Shown here: positions 23,149 to 30,653 of the stretch, piece after piece | Position numbering within the stretch: position 1 is the first letter of the stretch | Layout: each line of letters begins with the position of its first letter | Notes under the pieces: generated by a model | Told to the model about the DNA's origin: nothing | What the model saw: the letters and a program-made list of their open reading frames with translations, nothing else | The model's database searches: none | Position numbers and translations under genes: made by a program | From: a virus | IMG/VR virus record: IMGVR_UViG_3300032011_000052 | Location: 1-35,261 of that record | Reading direction: 5' to 3' (one strand) | DNA length: 35,261 bases

Positions 23149-26085
23149 TTAATTATCTCTCAAGGGTGAGGTATAAGTAAAACCCGGACGCTTTAAAGTT
23201 CCAAGGGCGCCAGTTACAGTTGGTTCAGCCCCTTGGCTAACTGTACCATATGCTTTTCTCATTTCTTCATACCCCCTAGACGCTTTCCATATTTTATATC
23301 TTTGAAAGTCTTTTTCCGGAATCATTTTTTGTAAAGCTGCTTCTGCCATCTCAGGGTCTCCAGAGTAACTATTAAAAATCATAGACATTAAAGGAGTAGA
23401 CGCAGTCGTTTCCTTCCCGTCACTATTAAACACAGCCACTCTTGGGAAATTATTCCCGCCAATATCAGCTCCACCGTCTTTTGCTAAACCCTCTCCTATA
23501 AGAAGCCTAATGTCATCTACTCTAGGGTTAACTGTATCCCCTTGAAAGTGTGGGTTTCCTCCTAAAGCTTGAAATATGTTATCTCTTATGGCATCAGATT
23601 TAAACATTGGTTCATTACCAAACCAACCAAAAGGAGCAACCCGCCCCAACCAATTTTTTTGTCCAGCTATAACCATTTCTCCTAAATGCGCTTGTAAAGT
23701 TGCATCCTGAAGTGCTTGTCTGCCAAACCTATAGTTAGGGTTTGTTCCGGTTGGGTCAGCTGTTTTTATTTCATAGGCCAAAGTTCTAATTGCTGTTCTT
23801 GCGTCAGTAGGACTTAAAACCCCCACTACTGGTGTTACTTTGCTGCCAAGCCACGACGCTTCGGTCTCTCCTGTATTATATTCAAATCCGCTTCCTGTAG
23901 GGCGGGCGCCTATAAGGTTCTGTACCATTTCTAAATTCTGCTTATAAACGTCAGAAGGTGCGGGTGCTGTTCCTGTGCCCGTCGGAGTTGACATAAACCC
24001 TGTACGAACCGCTGACTCCATTCTTTCAATTGCTGCGTCTGGATCGCTTGTAAGCCCTGCAATGGCTCTTATTGCCACTGCTCGATTATAAGGATTAACC
24101 TTTTCAAGTTCTTTAATCATAGCGTCAAAAGTTTCAATACCTTTGCCCGCAAAATAGTCTCTCATTATATCTTTATCATTGGTTTCCGCAGCTGCTTGTG
24201 CTCTTTGTACAAGGTTAGTACTTAAAATATTACTTCTAAGTTCTGCTTGACCAGAAGCTGTTTCTTCATCCTCATAAGATTCGATAACATCTCCTGTAAT
24301 AGGGTCTTTAATTCTGCCACCAAAATTATCTTGTATTTGTTGTTCAGCGTAATCTTCTAACTGAGATTGAGGAATTGGCATTCCTTTTTCATCTATAGAT
24401 GGCATGTTTATCCACCTTCCGTTTGACAATTGGAAAGTTACTGTTTTTTCAGAGTATTGCTCTCCTGTATTTGAATTTTCCCAAATAGGTCTACCGTACC
24501 GAGTTTTCCTGCCTGTGTCAGTTGGTGTACCTCCAGCTGAACCAGACCCACCTATTGAAGCTCCTTCCGGTATTACCTCTTCTTCTAAGTCTAAAAGCTT
24601 AATAACTTCTTCTCTGGTTCCAATGTAATTGTCGATGTCTTCGGGGTTGCTGTGTTTGGCAATAATTTCTTCTGTTGTTGCCTCTCCTTCAGGGTCTAAT
24701 AGCTCTTCTTCAGTAAACCTGAAATCTGGCCCACGATCATCTACTGTGCCTGTTGGTTGTGGTACAGGATCAAGATAATAAGATCCTGTTTTTATCGCGG
24801 CTTCTATTTGATCTGGCTTCATTACGCCCCATTCTAAAACCGTGCCTACAATATCATTTGCAGTAAACCCTTCGTTCAATTGTCCCGTTTCAAGATTTAT
24901 TGGATTGCCTAACCTTTCATTCTCTGCCACTAGTTTTTTATACATAGGAGAAGTTTTTTTAAGTATTTGGTTTGTTTCCCTAACCTTTGAGCCATCTCCT
25001 TTAAAACCATCAGAAAAAGTTGTTTTCATAACGCGGTCTTGTCTTACAGCCTCTTTAAGAAGTTGGTCTGCTTCTTTGTCAGTCAACCCAGGAGGCTTAG
25101 TTCTTGTAAGATTTCCCGAAGTTTGAAGTTTCCCCGTTTCTGTTAGAGTGTATTCTTGTTGCACTTCTTCAGCTGCTTGTTGCAATTCTTCAGCTGCTTC
25201 TGTAATTGTAGGAATATTATCACCACGCATAACGCTTTCTGAGCCGCCAAGAGCAGTCCAAAGGTCTTCGGCTTCGTCAAGAAACTGAAAAAAAGCGTCT
25301 GACCCTCGTAAATTTGGATCATTTGCCAAATCAGCTATCATTTCTAAAAACTTTATTTTGTCATTTCCTGCCTGTTCTTTAATTTTTTTAACTCGCCTTA
25401 TATTAGAAAGCTGTAAGTCTCTCTGATTTTTTAACCTCTCTTTTTCGCCACCCCCACCACCTCTTCTTAGAAAACCTCCTTCTGCTGCTGCATCAGCTAA
25501 TGCTGTTCTTTCCGCATCAGGTTGTCCTCTCATTAAATTATACAAAGCCGAATTAAAAGCTATATTCATTGTAGTACCATTAAAGCTGGCCGGTTTTGCG
25601 CCTTCTGTCGCGCTCGAACCTTTTGAACGATCTCCACGAGTAAAATAAACAGGTTTTCCTTCTGGATTTACACCGCCGATTAAATACTCTACAGTACCAT
25701 CCGCCTTGGTGTTAGAAATAAGAGTGCCGTTTCCTCCAGAAAGATCTATTTTTTCGTAACCGACAATTTTGTCATTTTCTGTAACTGGATATTCCATTAG
25801 CCCGTCATGAAATGATAGAAGTTCTAACATAATTTGGTTGTGTTCGCCATTTGCATTAGCTGTAGGGTTTATTTGCCACAAACCGCCACCATCTAAATCT
25901 TCTACAATAAGATCTCTCATAATTAAAGAATCCCAAAGCTCCTCGTTGCGTTCTTTTTTTTGATTCATACGCGCGTTTTCAAGTTCTATTTGTCGCGCTT
26001 CTCGTAGTTGACGAGCCTGTATAATATTAGAACCTATAGCTCTACCAGAAGGAAATTGAACTCCGCCATATTTGCTAGCTGTCAT
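23149..26085 (-). CDS. Large internal/ejected virion protein
   Basis: This 978-residue protein has a start overlapping the previous stop (ATGA). It is mostly hydrophilic and helical: a charged N-terminal coil (QLREARQIELENARMNQKKERN), a Gly-rich hinge GGGGGEKERLKNQ near 215, a coiled stretch AAEELQQAAEEVQQE near 310, and a central element TVTFQLSNGRWINMPSID followed by an acidic region that I have seen in other podoviral internal proteins. No catalytic motif is evident. It lies directly upstream of the giant gene in a four-gene block comparable in position and size gradient to T7 internal core genes 14-15-16, so it probably helps form the ejection conduit. The role is inferred from context. 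Confidence 0.7.
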   Translation of the reverse strand: MTASKYGGVQFPSGRAIGSNIIQARQLREARQIELENARMNQKKERNEELWDSLIMRDLIVEDLDGGGLWQINPTANANGEHNQIMLELLSFHDGLMEYPVTENDKIVGYEKIDLSGGNGTLISNTKADGTVEYLIGGVNPEGKPVYFTRGDRSKGSSATEGAKPASFNGTTMNIAFNSALYNLMRGQPDAERTALADAAAEGGFLRRGGGGGEKERLKNQRDLQLSNIRRVKKIKEQAGNDKIKFLEMIADLANDPNLRGSDAFFQFLDEAEDLWTALGGSESVMRGDNIPTITEAAEELQQAAEEVQQEYTLTETGKLQTSGNLTRTKPPGLTDKEADQLLKEAVRQDRVMKTTFSDGFKGDGSKVRETNQILKKTSPMYKKLVAENERLGNPINLETGQLNEGFTANDIVGTVLEWGVMKPDQIEAAIKTGSYYLDPVPQPTGTVDDRGPDFRFTEEELLDPEGEATTEEIIAKHSNPEDIDNYIGTREEVIKLLDLEEEVIPEGASIGGSGSAGGTPTDTGRKTRYGRPIWENSNTGEQYSEKTVTFQLSNGRWINMPSIDEKGMPIPQSQLEDYAEQQIQDNFGGRIKDPITGDVIESYEDEETASGQAELRSNILSTNLVQRAQAAAETNDKDIMRDYFAGKGIETFDAMIKELEKVNPYNRAVAIRAIAGLTSDPDAAIERMESAVRTGFMSTPTGTGTAPAPSDVYKQNLEMVQNLIGARPTGSGFEYNTGETEASWLGSKVTPVVGVLSPTDARTAIRTLAYEIKTADPTGTNPNYRFGRQALQDATLQAHLGEMVIAGQKNWLGRVAPFGWFGNEPMFKSDAIRDNIFQALGGNPHFQGDTVNPRVDDIRLLIGEGLAKDGGADIGGNNFPRVAVFNSDGKETTASTPLMSMIFNSYSGDPEMAEAALQKMIPEKDFQRYKIWKASRGYEEMRKAYGTVSQGAEPTVTGALGTLKRPGFTYTSPLRDN

Positions 26086-26795
26086 GTTAAATCCCCGAGC
26101 ATTCCAAAAAGAGTGTTATAGACGCCTGTTTTCCAACTTGTTCGTGCATTGTCATACTCTGCTTTTCTTTTATACCCTTCCGCACCACCAGCAGTAACTG
26201 CAGCAAGTCCTTGTAGATATTCTTCATTTTCAATACCGTATAGCTGCATTTGTAGCTGCCGTTTTAAATCTTGTTCTTGGATTCTTCCGGTAGTAAGGTT
26301 ACCAGCCAAAGCAGAAGCTTCTCCACGTTGAAAACCTCTTTCCATCTCTTGTTGTTCTGCGGCAGTTAAATTTTGTCCATACCGCGTCAAATTACGCTTA
26401 TTTGTGCCTTTGCTAATTTCATAAGTTTTAGCTACGTCTTTACGTGTATCTTTAGTTAAATCAAGGTTTTCTATTCTATCTTTAAGATATTGTTGTGTAG
26501 GCCTCGTCCTGCTTGTATAATTATTCCACTCTTCTCTAAGCGTACTTTCAGCTATTCCAATAGCCCCATCTGCCGTCATGTTCATAGGGGTTCCAGTTCT
26601 TTGGTTTCCATACTGTTTTTTATAGTCATCATATGTTGAAGAAGAACCTAGGTTGTAAGAAGATTTTTGAGTTGTTTTAGGGGTTCGGGGTGTACTCGAA
26701 CGGTGTGGTTTTGATTTTCTATAAGACGTGTTTCCTGTAGAGAGCATAGAAAATTCTCCAGGTTCTTGTTGTCTTAATTGATCTAAAATACCCAT
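26082..26795 (-). CDS. Internal virion protein candidate, basic and helical
   Basis: This 237-residue protein has a basic, Ser/Thr/Pro-rich disordered first 60 residues (RKSKPHRSSTPRTPKTTQKSS) followed by helices (TAAEQQEMERGFQRGEASALAG, RIQEQDLKRQLQMQLYGIE) and a Gly/Ala patch (GLAAVTAGGAEGYKR). No known domain is recognised. It is tightly linked: 2 nt after the previous gene and overlapping the next by 4 nt (ATGA). The ribosome site is weak, so translation may rely on coupling. The place in the block suggests a small core or ejection protein that may contact DNA through its basic N-terminus. Confidence 0.65.
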   Translation of the reverse strand: MGILDQLRQQEPGEFSMLSTGNTSYRKSKPHRSSTPRTPKTTQKSSYNLGSSSTYDDYKKQYGNQRTGTPMNMTADGAIGIAESTLREEWNNYTSRTRPTQQYLKDRIENLDLTKDTRKDVAKTYEISKGTNKRNLTRYGQNLTAAEQQEMERGFQRGEASALAGNLTTGRIQEQDLKRQLQMQLYGIENEEYLQGLAAVTAGGAEGYKRKAEYDNARTSWKTGVYNTLFGMLGDLT

Positions 26796-26797
26796 AG

Positions 26798-27424
26798 TTA
26801 AATACCGGCTCCCCTACCCCCGCTAGTACTAGGGCCGGTATTAGAACTATTAGAACTATAAGAAGGTTTACTACCTAAACGTAACTCATCCGCCCCATGG
26901 GCAATTTCTCCAACAAAGTTACCAAAAGCGCTCCAAGAATAAGCTTTATTTGCGAGTTTTGTTTTATCAAGTTGTCCTTGTGCTTGTCCCAAACCGTATA
27001 TATTAGAGGTAAGAGGAGAAACTTGTTTCTTTTGTGCCGCATACATAGACACAAGCATATTGTTATCTAATTCTTCTGCCCTAAGTGTAATATCATTTGC
27101 TAGTTCTGCTTCTCCCTCAGCTCCGGCTACAGCAGCCCTTACATTTTTAACCTTTTCATAAGACAATTCTTGATTAGCTTGAGCAGCGTCTGCCCTAGAA
27201 AGTCCAGCTAAGTATGATTTAACAGACCCCTCTTTGTGTACCACATCATCTATCATACCTTGTAACATAGCGTGATAAGGCACCATAGCTTTAATTTGCT
27301 CTCTGCCTATATTTAAACTGAGACCTTGAAGCGGAGAAAATGCCTCCATTTTACTTCTGCTAGGTTTAGACTTAACAGCCCCAACAACTTTAGCGATTGT
27401 TCCAATTGTAGCTAACCAACCCAT
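26798..27424 (-). CDS. Internal virion protein candidate (T7 gp14-like position)
   Basis: This 208-residue protein starts MGWLATIGTIAKVVGAVKS, a hydrophobic/amphipathic N-terminal helix, then an Ala/Glu-rich helical middle (GLSRADAAQANQELSYEKVKNVRAAVAGAEGEAELANDI) and a Ser/Gly/Asn-rich disordered tail. This composition, a membrane-active N-terminus plus Ala/Gln-rich helices, is typical of the small ejected protein of podoviruses. The start overlaps the previous stop (TAATG). There is no detectable enzyme motif. The functional call rests on composition and order only. Confidence 0.65.
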   Translation of the reverse strand: MGWLATIGTIAKVVGAVKSKPSRSKMEAFSPLQGLSLNIGREQIKAMVPYHAMLQGMIDDVVHKEGSVKSYLAGLSRADAAQANQELSYEKVKNVRAAVAGAEGEAELANDITLRAEELDNNMLVSMYAAQKKQVSPLTSNIYGLGQAQGQLDKTKLANKAYSWSAFGNFVGEIAHGADELRLGSKPSYSSNSSNTGPSTSGGRGAGI

Positions 27425-28107
27425 TAGTAATCTATCTCCGTGCCATATGTTTTATAACGTTTGCGTGGAGTTAAACCCACACCTTTATATTTAACAAGTC
27501 TACGAACTCCCAAGTCTCCGCCTCTGCCTCTAAGCTCAGCGTCTTTAACTTCTTGTTGAAACAGCATGTAGTAATCATTTGCTGCCGCGGCATCGCTCCA
27601 ATCTTTAGAAGGGATCCTTAATAAACGAAACAACGTGCCATAAATAATGGCATCTCTGTAATCCGTTGAAAATGCTGTGTTTATATTATTCGACGTTCTT
27701 GTAGGTTTAAGTGCAACACTTAGGTTTATCGCGTTTGTTTTTGAACTTGAAGGAACAGGAACTAACCAGAATGTGTCTGGAGTTTTTTGTAAGTAAACCC
27801 TAGGAATACTAGAACGGTTTCTCCAATCTGGAAAATTAAGCTCTAGGCTTCTTGGACTAATTGGGTCTAGATCATTACCGTCATGTATCATCCAAAGAAT
27901 TTGATGAACTTGTGTGCCAACAGGTTGACCAAAGTCATATTCATAGATATCAGCTACAGTGCTTACAGGATCTAGATCGTGTACATATGCTTGGCTTTTT
28001 TCGCACGCTTCAATTGTAGCCGCGCGCAGGTGGTTAATTACCAACGAATCAGGACATCCTGGAACGTAAGGTAATATTTCTTTAACCAATGAATCATATG
28101 TTGCCAT
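27424..28107 (-). CDS. Head-tail adaptor-like protein 2
   Basis: This 227-residue protein opens MATYDSLVKEILPYVPGCPDSLVINHLRAATIEACEKSQ, the helical pattern (xLvxxvxxxxpgcpxxxixxalrxAxxefcxxt) of podoviral adaptor and connector proteins. Beta strands follow around PRVYLQKTPDTFWLVPVP and a C-terminal helix around YMLFQQEVKDAELRGRG. It lies two genes after another adaptor-type protein and before the ejected-protein block. It is expected to sit under the portal ring. An RBS-like AAGAAG ends in the upstream mini-gene. Confidence 0.7.
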   Translation of the reverse strand: MATYDSLVKEILPYVPGCPDSLVINHLRAATIEACEKSQAYVHDLDPVSTVADIYEYDFGQPVGTQVHQILWMIHDGNDLDPISPRSLELNFPDWRNRSSIPRVYLQKTPDTFWLVPVPSSSKTNAINLSVALKPTRTSNNINTAFSTDYRDAIIYGTLFRLLRIPSKDWSDAAAANDYYMLFQQEVKDAELRGRGGDLGVRRLVKYKGVGLTPRKRYKTYGTEIDY

Positions 28108-28110
28108 TTT

Positions 28111-28257
28111 TTACTTCTTTGTTTGTGGTAACTTACCAAGACTAGATGTTTGTGGAGTATATAAAGGATGTGCCATCGAATGGTTAGGTACATTCGGCAC
28201 ACGTTTTACATGCTTCACGCCGTTAATAACTTTTTCTACTGTTTTTCTTGTTCCCAT
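28111..28257 (-). CDS. 48-residue basic mini-protein between the adaptor genes
   Basis: ATG at 28257 begins 3 nt after the previous stop, with AAGGA overlapping that stop; the TAA at 28111 is 4 nt before the next ATG at 28107. The product starts MGTRKTVEKVINGVKHVKRV and ends in a Thr/Gln/Lys-rich tail (LGKLPQTKK). The tight spacing, the ribosome site and the fact that it fills an otherwise empty 150-nt gap support a real gene. The family is unknown. A small positively charged protein in the connector region could bind DNA or a neighbouring ring protein; this is a guess from charge and position. Confidence 0.7.
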   Translation of the reverse strand: MGTRKTVEKVINGVKHVKRVPNVPNHSMAHPLYTPQTSSLGKLPQTKK

Positions 28258-28260
28258 TGT

Positions 28261-28980
28261 TTATCCTTGAACTGCGGGAGCCATCGGCTGCGCTGCTTTT
28301 GCAGCGTCCATATTAGGGCTCGCCATTAAATTAATCTGAGCTCCAGCCCCTACACTATTTGCAAAAAGCTGAAAATGGTTGTTTGCTCTTTGTGCATTAC
28401 CTGCAAACTCTGCATCTTTCATGTATGCCCTATAAAGAACATAATCAATAATTGCGTTTGCATATATGTCATCTAAATAACTTACAGCACTACTCGTGTT
28501 TGCAAAATCTGTTGGGCTTCTGGAAAAAACAATCTCTACATACGCATTACCCGCAACTCCAGGGTATACATAATATTTACGGGGGTCATCTTCATCAAAC
28601 ACATAATGTTTAACTACTGTTGTGTGCGCCGCATCGCCTGAAACGGTTGGGTCATGCCAATTTGGTTCTTGAGAATCTAAAATCTCGCGGTCAACGATAC
28701 GAATAACTCTTTTGCCCGTTGCGCTACCTCCAGCTGCAGACATATTACGAACTACTTTTATTAGCCTTAACCCTACGTCTGGTATAGCTTGTTCAGTACC
28801 AGTAGCTAATTGCACATTAGCATGATCCGCGGCTGCGTCTGGTCTTAGATTAACAATCTCTCGTTGTGCATCATTCATATAACGCAACAACTCAGCGTCA
28901 AGCCATCTGACGCCTGTTGTATCTTGTAACGTGTCTCTTATCCTTAAAAGAAGGTTAGCGGCTGTAATTGTGCCTGCCAT
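28261..28980 (-). CDS. Head-tail adaptor protein 1 (SU10-type phage adaptor)
   Basis: This 239-residue protein starts at ATG 28980 behind GAGGT that lies in the end of the previous gene. The N-terminus (LLLRIRDTLQDTTGVRWLDAELLRYMNDAQREIVNLRPDA) is the hallmark helix pair of the podoviral adaptor family. A VKHYVFDEDDPRKYYVYPGV beta segment and a helical DDIYANAIIDYVLYRAYMKDAEFAGNAQRANNHFQLF end follow. The family forms a ring joining portal to tail. It is followed by the 48-residue mini-gene. Confidence 0.8.
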   Translation of the reverse strand: MAGTITAANLLLRIRDTLQDTTGVRWLDAELLRYMNDAQREIVNLRPDAAADHANVQLATGTEQAIPDVGLRLIKVVRNMSAAGGSATGKRVIRIVDREILDSQEPNWHDPTVSGDAAHTTVVKHYVFDEDDPRKYYVYPGVAGNAYVEIVFSRSPTDFANTSSAVSYLDDIYANAIIDYVLYRAYMKDAEFAGNAQRANNHFQLFANSVGAGAQINLMASPNMDAAKAAQPMAPAVQG

Positions 28981-28985
28981 CTACT

Positions 28986-29231
28986 TTATACCTCAATAAT
29001 AATGTCTTTTGCTTTCTTCTTCGCTGCTTTCTTTTTTGGAGCAGCTTTTTTAGGTTCTGGTTTAGGTTCCGGTTTGGGTTCAGGTTTTACATCTTTTACT
29101 TCTGTGCAACCTGCGTGTATACATTCGTATCCTAAATCGTCACCGACTTCTCTAATTTCTCCCGCCATAACGGTAATGGCTGCGCCCCAAGGTGTAGAGA
29201 CGTATGTGTCAACTTGCGCTGTAATTTTCAA
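28986..29231 (-). CDS. Small capsid-region protein with KPEP repeats and Lys/Ala tail
   Basis: This 81-residue protein starts with TTG at 29231, 8 nt after AAGGAG; no in-frame ATG exists nearby. Residues 1-47 form a compact beta-type part (MKITAQVDTYVSTPWGAAITVMAGEIREVGDD, Cys near 37 and 42). Residues 50-60 are KPEP repeats and 60-75 are KKAAPKKKAAKKKAK, a histone-H1-like Lys/Ala tail. It is the first gene after the terminator behind the capsid gene. It may be a head decoration protein or a DNA-contacting head component. No specific family is named with confidence. Confidence 0.75.
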   Translation of the reverse strand: MKITAQVDTYVSTPWGAAITVMAGEIREVGDDLGYECIHAGCTEVKDVKPEPKPEPKPEPKKAAPKKKAAKKKAKDIIIEV

Positions 29232-29243
29232 TTTTCTATCTCC

Positions 29244-29280
29244 TTAAAATAATGTGGGTAGCCCCGAAGAACTACCCACA
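29244..29280 (-). terminator. Strong intrinsic terminator after the major capsid gene
   Basis: On the minus strand a 9-bp perfect stem (TGTGGGTAG / CTACCCACA) extends inward by two G·U pairs and one C-G pair to close a UUCG tetraloop, then runs into TTATTTTAA. It begins 10 nt after the capsid stop and lies before the next gene's AAGGAG. The position matches the T7 late terminator behind gene 10, which is known to raise capsid dose relative to downstream genes by partial readthrough. Confidence 0.9.
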
Positions 29281-29289
29281 AGACTCAAC

Positions 29290-30435
29290 TTAGTATGCCA
29301 CGTCTAAGCGGATAACACCAAAGTCTTCAACAGCACCGTTGTGGTCACTGTTGTACTTAGGCTTCCTAAAGCCAAGGATCTTACCAATTGAGATACCATT
29401 TTGGTTCCCGTAGTCGAAAGAATCTTCAACTATTTCAGGGAGACCGATATCAGCCATAGCAAGAGCTTGTGCTCCACAGAATAAGCAAGCTGCGCCATTA
29501 ATATCAGCATCAGCACCCCACTTATATCCGGCAGAACCAGCATTAGATGATGTTCCAGTAGTTGCGCCAGATGTGTTAAACACATGTCGGAACTCATGGA
29601 TCATAACGCCATCAACCATAAGGCTTGAAGAACCTGAGAACAATTCGTTACTCGGTCCTCTTACTCCAGCATTCCTGACGTTAGCTAGGAAGTCTGAATC
29701 AAGTTTAAGGTCAGCCATAACTTGAGGAGTCACAAATAAGTGATAAACCTCGTCGCCGCCTGAACCTCTCAAACCACGGATATAGTTATCCTTAGCATAG
29801 GCTTTAAGAGCAACGATAGTTTTGTACTGAATGGTGTCAGCAGCTGCTACTAAGCTAGTATTACCTGCTACAAGACCATCAGATACATCCCATCTTCTAT
29901 GCCTGTTGGTTGTTGGTGATGAAACGTCACTTGCAAAAGCAAGGTCACCTAGGTTCTGACCAGTGTTCATAACTGATCTTAGGGCACCGTTGTTTTTGTT
30001 AGTGTACGCTATTCCAGATAGCGTCATAAACGCTACTTGGTCTATACGATCTGCCATTGCATACGCAAGGGCGTCTCTTGAATGCTCACGAAAGTTGACA
30101 ACTGATTTTTGATCAGCAAGACGTCCAGCAAGACGGTTTGCGAATCTCATTTGATCAAGTTGTACAACAATATCGTATGCTCTCAATGACTCTTCATTAC
30201 CTTCGAGAGTGTAGTCTCCAATGATACCATCTCCGGTCATGTCAGCTAGAAGGGTAATTACCGCTCTTGCTCCTTTCTCAGATTTGGTAAGTTCAGAAAT
30301 AGACTGAACCATAGCATTAGGGCCACTGCCCGCGAATTGGTTAATGAAGGACATATTCCGAGCAACACGCCAGAAATCACGTGACCAAATAGTGAGCTGT
30401 TCACTGGTCAGTGATGCAAAGTTAGTATTTGCCAT
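29290..30435 (-). CDS. Major capsid protein, N4-gp56 family
   Basis: The protein has 381 residues from ATG 30435, chosen because GGAG lies 7 nt upstream and MANTNFASLTSEQ matches a typical start; an in-frame start 11 codons earlier has no ribosome site. LTIWSRDFWRVARNMSFINQFAG, GARAVITLLADMTGDGIIGDYTLEGNEE, VVQLDQMRFANR and an LSGIAY element form the signature of the N4-gp56-type HK97-fold capsid family. It follows scaffold and portal in standard order and is followed at once by a terminator. It forms the icosahedral shell. Confidence 0.9.
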   Translation of the reverse strand: MANTNFASLTSEQLTIWSRDFWRVARNMSFINQFAGSGPNAMVQSISELTKSEKGARAVITLLADMTGDGIIGDYTLEGNEESLRAYDIVVQLDQMRFANRLAGRLADQKSVVNFREHSRDALAYAMADRIDQVAFMTLSGIAYTNKNNGALRSVMNTGQNLGDLAFASDVSSPTTNRHRRWDVSDGLVAGNTSLVAAADTIQYKTIVALKAYAKDNYIRGLRGSGGDEVYHLFVTPQVMADLKLDSDFLANVRNAGVRGPSNELFSGSSSLMVDGVMIHEFRHVFNTSGATTGTSSNAGSAGYKWGADADINGAACLFCGAQALAMADIGLPEIVEDSFDYGNQNGISIGKILGFRKPKYNSDHNGAVEDFGVIRLDVAY

Positions 30436-30473
30436 TTGAATACTCCAAATTAATAGATTTAAAACCAATCGAC

Positions 30474-30630
30474 TTATTTGGGGCGATATTTACCCGTATA
30501 CCCTTTATCGTTGGGGTACGCTCTCGTAATTTTACGAATACGACCTCGCGCAGTTTTACGTCGGATGCGAGACGAAGAACGATTTTTTACGGGAACGACC
30601 CCGACTAGCTATCGTACTAGCAGACGAAAT
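30474..30630 (-). pseudogene. Cryptic Arg/Lys-rich reading frame between scaffold and capsid (frameshift, no ATG)
   Basis: The 218-nt gap between scaffold and capsid is not ordinary spacer. Read from an AUU-type codon at 30630, one frame gives ISSASTIASRGRSRK up to an A6 tract (+ strand T6 at 30583-30588); skipping one base there continues as NRSSSRIRRKTARGRIRKITR and ends GYTGKYRPK, stop at 30474. The composite is 51 residues, extremely basic and rich in varied Arg codons, unlike the AT-rich spacers elsewhere. There is no ATG, GTG or TTG, and stops in all frames separate it from the scaffold. It is a decayed small basic gene, a sequencing-error gene, or chance. Confidence 0.35.
30524..30537. 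promoter_or_regulatory. 14-nt inverted repeat upstream of the capsid gene
   Basis: TCGTA / TACGA arms separated by four bases lie about 90 nt before the capsid start, inside the cryptic basic frame. It could be a small hairpin or an operator-like site, or simply part of a former gene. Function unknown. Confidence 0.25.
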
Positions 30631-30653
30631 ACTCTTTTATCTTACCTTAACTT

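Noticed and set aside
30435-30468. Upstream in-frame start for the capsid gene
   Set aside because: No ribosome site precedes it, whereas GGAG is well placed before ATG 30435.
30436-30480. Sigma-70-like promoter before the capsid gene (TTGGTT and A/T-rich stretch)
   Set aside because: Spacing between the candidate boxes is too short and the region is simply AT-rich; no support without transcript data.
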